8,097 bases of DNA, taken from assembly GCA_902477365.1 (NCBI GenBank), contig CABSGW010000114.1, forward strand, positions 1 through 8,097. The letters are read 5' to 3'. The translations under genes were made by a program, and so were the position numbers. The stretch is from an uncultured Prevotellaceae bacterium. Its GTDB lineage: Bacteria > Bacteroidota > Bacteroidia > Bacteroidales > Bacteroidaceae. The notes under the pieces were generated by a model. The model worked only from the letters and a program-made list of their open reading frames with translations. It did no database searches and had not been told where the DNA came from. Below, in pieces: positions 5,716 through 8,097 of this stretch (positions are counted from its first letter, which is position 1; the number at the start of each line of letters is the position of its first letter).

Positions 5716-6903
5716 TTATTTCAGCACACCCAGTTCTTTACCCACTTTGATGAAGGCATTGATACATTTATCAAGGTGCTCTTTTTCGTGTCCGGCAGAA
5801 ATCTGAACGCGGATGCGCGCCTGATCTTTCGGAACAACCGGATAGTAGAAACCGGTTACGTAAATACCTTCTTCCTGCATCTTCTGTGCGTAAACCTGAG
5901 ACAGCTTAGCGTCGTACAGCATAACGGCACAGATAGCACTCTGGGTAGGTTTGATATCAAAACCGGCAGCAACCATCTTCTCGCGGAAATAACTTACATT
6001 ATTAGCCAGTTTGTCGTGAAGTTCGTTGCTCTCTTTGAACATTTTGAATGTCTCGATACCGGCTGCAACAATGGCTGGAGCTACCGAGTTTGAGAACAAA
6101 TAGGGGCGGCTGCGTTGACGGAGCAGATCGATGATCTCTTTACGTCCGGTGGTGAATCCACCCATAGCGCCACCAAAAGCTTTGCCCAGTGTTCCGGTGT
6201 AGATGTCAACACGTCCATAGGTGTTGAAGAACTCGCTTACACCGTGTCCGGTTGCACCAACCACACCTGCAGAGTGCGATTCGTCTACCATCACCAATGC
6301 GTCGTATTTCTCTGCCAAATCACAGATCTTATCCATCGGAGCGACATTACCGTCCATTGAGAATACACCGTCGGTCACAATGATACGGAAACGCTGTTCC
6401 TGAGCCTCCTGCAGACAACGCTCCAGTTCGGCCATGTCGGCATTTGCATACCGGTAACGTTTAGCTTTACACAAGCGTACCCCGTCAATGATAGACGCGT
6501 GGTTGAGTGCATCTGATATGATAGCGTCTTCAGCCGTCAGCAACGGTTCGAACACACCGCCGTTGGCATCGAAACAAGCCGCATACAGAATGGTGTCTTC
6601 GGTCTTGAAGAAGTCGGAGATCGCTGCCTCCAGTTCTTTGTGAATGTCCTGGGTTCCACAGATGAAACGCACGGAAGACATACCGTAGCCGCGGCGGTTC
6701 ATTACGTCCTGAGCTGCCTTGACAAGGCGAGGATGATTGGAAAGACCCAAATAGTTGTTCGCACAGAAATTGAGTACTTCCTTGCCGTTTACCTGGATGG
6801 CTGCCTGTTGTGGACTTTCAATCAGACGTTCGTTTTTATAGAGGCCTGCCTCTTTTATCTCCGCCAAGGTCTGGCAGAGGAAATCTTTCATTTTGCCGTA
6901 CAT
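5716..6903 (-). CDS. kbl: Glycine C-acetyltransferase (2-amino-3-ketobutyrate CoA ligase)
   Basis: A pyridoxal-phosphate enzyme of the alpha-oxoamine synthase family, full length at 395 residues. It cleaves 2-amino-3-oxobutyrate with CoA to glycine and acetyl-CoA, the second step of threonine breakdown, in the cytoplasm. Family marks are NFCANNYLGLSNHPRL (residues 45-60), GYGMSSVRFICGTQ (72-85), DALNHASIIDG (131-141), DESHSAG (207-213, cofactor-binding Asp207 and His210) and TGTLGKAFGGAMGGF (236-250), where Lys241 should form the Schiff base with PLP. AONS or serine palmitoyltransferase are relatives, but the close match to Kbl throughout, the N-terminal form (MKDFLCQTLAEIKEAGLYKNERLIES) and the divergent threonine dehydrogenase gene settle the function. 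The start ATG at 6903-6901 has no Shine-Dalgarno, as is usual in this phylum. It is transcribed from a promoter at 6930-6959 and ends at a strong hairpin. Confidence 0.96.
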   Translation of the reverse strand: MYGKMKDFLCQTLAEIKEAGLYKNERLIESPQQAAIQVNGKEVLNFCANNYLGLSNHPRLVKAAQDVMNRRGYGMSSVRFICGTQDIHKELEAAISDFFKTEDTILYAACFDANGGVFEPLLTAEDAIISDALNHASIIDGVRLCKAKRYRYANADMAELERCLQEAQEQRFRIIVTDGVFSMDGNVAPMDKICDLAEKYDALVMVDESHSAGVVGATGHGVSEFFNTYGRVDIYTGTLGKAFGGAMGGFTTGRKEIIDLLRQRSRPYLFSNSVAPAIVAAGIETFKMFKESNELHDKLANNVSYFREKMVAAGFDIKPTQSAICAVMLYDAKLSQVYAQKMQEEGIYVTGFYYPVVPKDQARIRVQISAGHEKEHLDKCINAFIKVGKELGVLK

Positions 6904-6929
6904 ACTTATACTATATTTTAAGGACTGTA

Positions 6930-6959
6930 CAAAGGACGTAATTTTCCTCGAATAAACAA
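6930..6959 (-). promoter_or_regulatory. Putative kbl promoter
   Basis: On the minus strand, TTG at 6959-6957 is followed by 19 bases and then GTCCTTTG (6937-6930), which carries the conserved TTTG of the Bacteroidetes -7 box but lacks its TA. The transcription start would fall near 6924, giving a leader of about 20 bases before the kbl ATG. The spacing is right and the -7 match is partial. Confidence 0.5.
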
Positions 6960-6992
6960 TGTGAAATCACGGAAAATATAAAAAAAAAGTAT

Positions 6993-7000
6993 TTCCTTTG
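6993..7000 (+). promoter_or_regulatory. Possible -7 box of the threonine dehydrogenase promoter
   Basis: TTCCTTTG differs from TAnnTTTG at one base and lies 38 bases before the ATG at 7039. No convincing -33 TTG is seen at the right distance; an A-tract (6978-6989) lies just upstream instead. The box shares the 9-mer TCCTTTGTA with the kbl -7 region on the other strand. Confidence 0.35.
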
Positions 7001-7038
7001 TATGCTAAGTAGTGAAACCTAACTATTAAGATAAAGTA

Positions 7039-8004
7039 ATGAAGAATATTTTGGTAATTGGAGCCACCGGCCAGATTGGTTCGGAGCTCACCATGGAGTT
7101 GCGTAAGCGCTATCCAGTTGTTGTTGCCGGTTATATTCCCGGTGCAGAGCCTAAGGGCGAGTTGTTGGAAAGTGGTCCGGCAGAGGTTTGTGACGTGACG
7201 AGTGGAGAGGTGATCGAGGCTGTGGTTAAAAAGCACAACATCGACACAATCTACAATTTGGCGGCATTGTTGTCGGTGGTAGCCGAGTCCAAGCCCATGT
7301 TGGCATGGAAGATCGGTATCGACGGACTGTGGAATGTGCTGGAGGTGGCCCGTAATCACAACTGTGCGGTATTTACTCCCAGCTCAATCGGTTCGTTTGG
7401 TCCGGAAACACCGGCCGTAGGTACTCCGCAGGATACCGTACAGCGTCCGCGTACCATTTATGGTGTCAGTAAAGTGACCACGGAGCTGCTGAGTGATTAC
7501 TATTTCCATAAATATGGAGTGGACACACGTGCGGTTCGTTTTCCCGGTCTGATTTCGAACGTAACCCCTCCGGGTGGTGGTACAACGGACTATGCGGTTG
7601 ATATCTACTACTCCGCGATCCGTGGCGAAGAGTTTGTATGTCCTATTCCCAATGGCGTGTTGATGGATATGATGTACATGCCCGATGCATTGAAAGCAGC
7701 AGTGAATTTGATGGAGGCAGATCCTTCTCGTCTGATTCACCGCAATGCGTTCAACATTGCTTCCATGAGCTTTGCTCCGGAAACCATTTATGCCGCTATT
7801 TGCAAATATGTGCCTGATTTCAAAATGTCGTTCAATGTCGATCCGTTGAAGAAAGCCATAGCCAGCAGCTGGCCGGATAGCCTGGACGATACCTGTGCCC
7901 GTCAGGAGTGGGATTGGTGTCCTACTTATGATTTGGACAGCATGACAAGAGACATGCTTGACAAACTGTCTGTTCGCTTGTTACAGAAGCCGTTTCAATT
8001 CTAA
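7039..8004 (+). CDS. NAD-dependent L-threonine 3-dehydrogenase, short-chain (epimerase-like) type
   Basis: A 321-residue protein of the extended SDR / NAD-dependent epimerase superfamily that matches the short-chain type of threonine dehydrogenase, as known from Flavobacterium and mammals, rather than the zinc-dependent E. coli Tdh. It oxidises L-threonine to 2-amino-3-oxobutyrate with NAD+ in the cytoplasm. The Rossmann motif GATGQIG is at residues 8-14, NLAALLS at 73-79, the catalytic serine region FTPSSIGSFGP at 112-122, and the YGVSK catalytic pair Tyr141/Lys145. RFPGLIS and the PPGGGTTDYAVDIYYSAI block that follows are typical of this subgroup. Length is normal and the C-terminus is complete. 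The start has no Shine-Dalgarno but immediately precedes the Rossmann strand MKNILVIGATG, so it is secure. The gene diverges from kbl, whose product uses its unstable product, so the two form a threonine-to-glycine route. It ends at a canonical terminator. Confidence 0.94.
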   Translation: MKNILVIGATGQIGSELTMELRKRYPVVVAGYIPGAEPKGELLESGPAEVCDVTSGEVIEAVVKKHNIDTIYNLAALLSVVAESKPMLAWKIGIDGLWNVLEVARNHNCAVFTPSSIGSFGPETPAVGTPQDTVQRPRTIYGVSKVTTELLSDYYFHKYGVDTRAVRFPGLISNVTPPGGGTTDYAVDIYYSAIRGEEFVCPIPNGVLMDMMYMPDALKAAVNLMEADPSRLIHRNAFNIASMSFAPETIYAAICKYVPDFKMSFNVDPLKKAIASSWPDSLDDTCARQEWDWCPTYDLDSMTRDMLDKLSVRLLQKPFQF

Positions 8005-8043
8005 GATACACGCGGTTGTTGTAAACCGTTGAAGATTGAATCC

Positions 8044-8088
8044 AAACACCTTGAAGAGATTGATAACATCCTCTTCAAGGTGTTTTTT
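8044..8088 (+). terminator. Intrinsic terminator of the threonine dehydrogenase gene
   Basis: AAACACCTTGAAGAG (8044-8058) pairs perfectly with CTCTTCAAGGTGTTT (8071-8085), a 15-base stem around a 12-base loop, followed by a seven-base T run (8082-8088). It lies 39 bases after the stop codon and is the most canonical rho-independent terminator in the window. Confidence 0.92.
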
Positions 8089-8097
8089 TATGTCTTT

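Noticed and set aside
5695..6093. Plus-strand open frame of 132 codons
   Set aside because: Antisense to kbl and crossing its terminator side; no signal or domain is visible.

Overview
The window looks like chromosomal DNA of a member of the order Bacteroidales; the genus cannot be fixed from sequence alone. The reasons are the Bacteroidetes-type promoters (a TTG box about 20 bases upstream of TAnnTTTG), the general lack of Shine-Dalgarno sequences, the exported glycosidases of gut-Bacteroidales type (GH89 and GH2), and the pairing of glycine C-acetyltransferase with the short-chain type of threonine dehydrogenase. No tRNA, rRNA, CRISPR array, insertion sequence or phage gene was seen.

Left part (1-3966): the 5' end of an exported GH89 alpha-N-acetylglucosaminidase gene runs leftwards off the window. 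It is divergent from a small YgjP/DUF45-type zinc metallopeptidase gene, which is followed closely on the same strand by a large exported GH2 glycoside hydrolase. Both divergent genes have a TATCTTTG promoter box. The GH2 gene ends at a very long hairpin. The two glycosidases suggest use of host or dietary glycans, but no SusC/SusD pair or regulator is present here.

Middle part (3967-5691): an AT-rich leader precedes two overlapping genes, a lipoprotein of the calcineurin-like metallophosphoesterase fold and a small exported protein that reads like an outer-membrane beta-barrel of unknown function. They share 20 bases and are probably translated together. This is the least explained part of the window and the best candidate for an undescribed function. 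Its base composition is clearly lower in G+C than the GH2 gene before it.

Right part (5656-8097): glycine C-acetyltransferase (kbl, minus strand) and NAD-dependent L-threonine 3-dehydrogenase of the SDR type (plus strand) diverge from a 135-base intergenic region with nested inverted repeats over the promoter boxes. Together they convert L-threonine through 2-amino-3-oxobutyrate to glycine and acetyl-CoA. A bidirectional hairpin separates kbl from the barrel gene, and a canonical terminator closes the dehydrogenase gene at the right edge.
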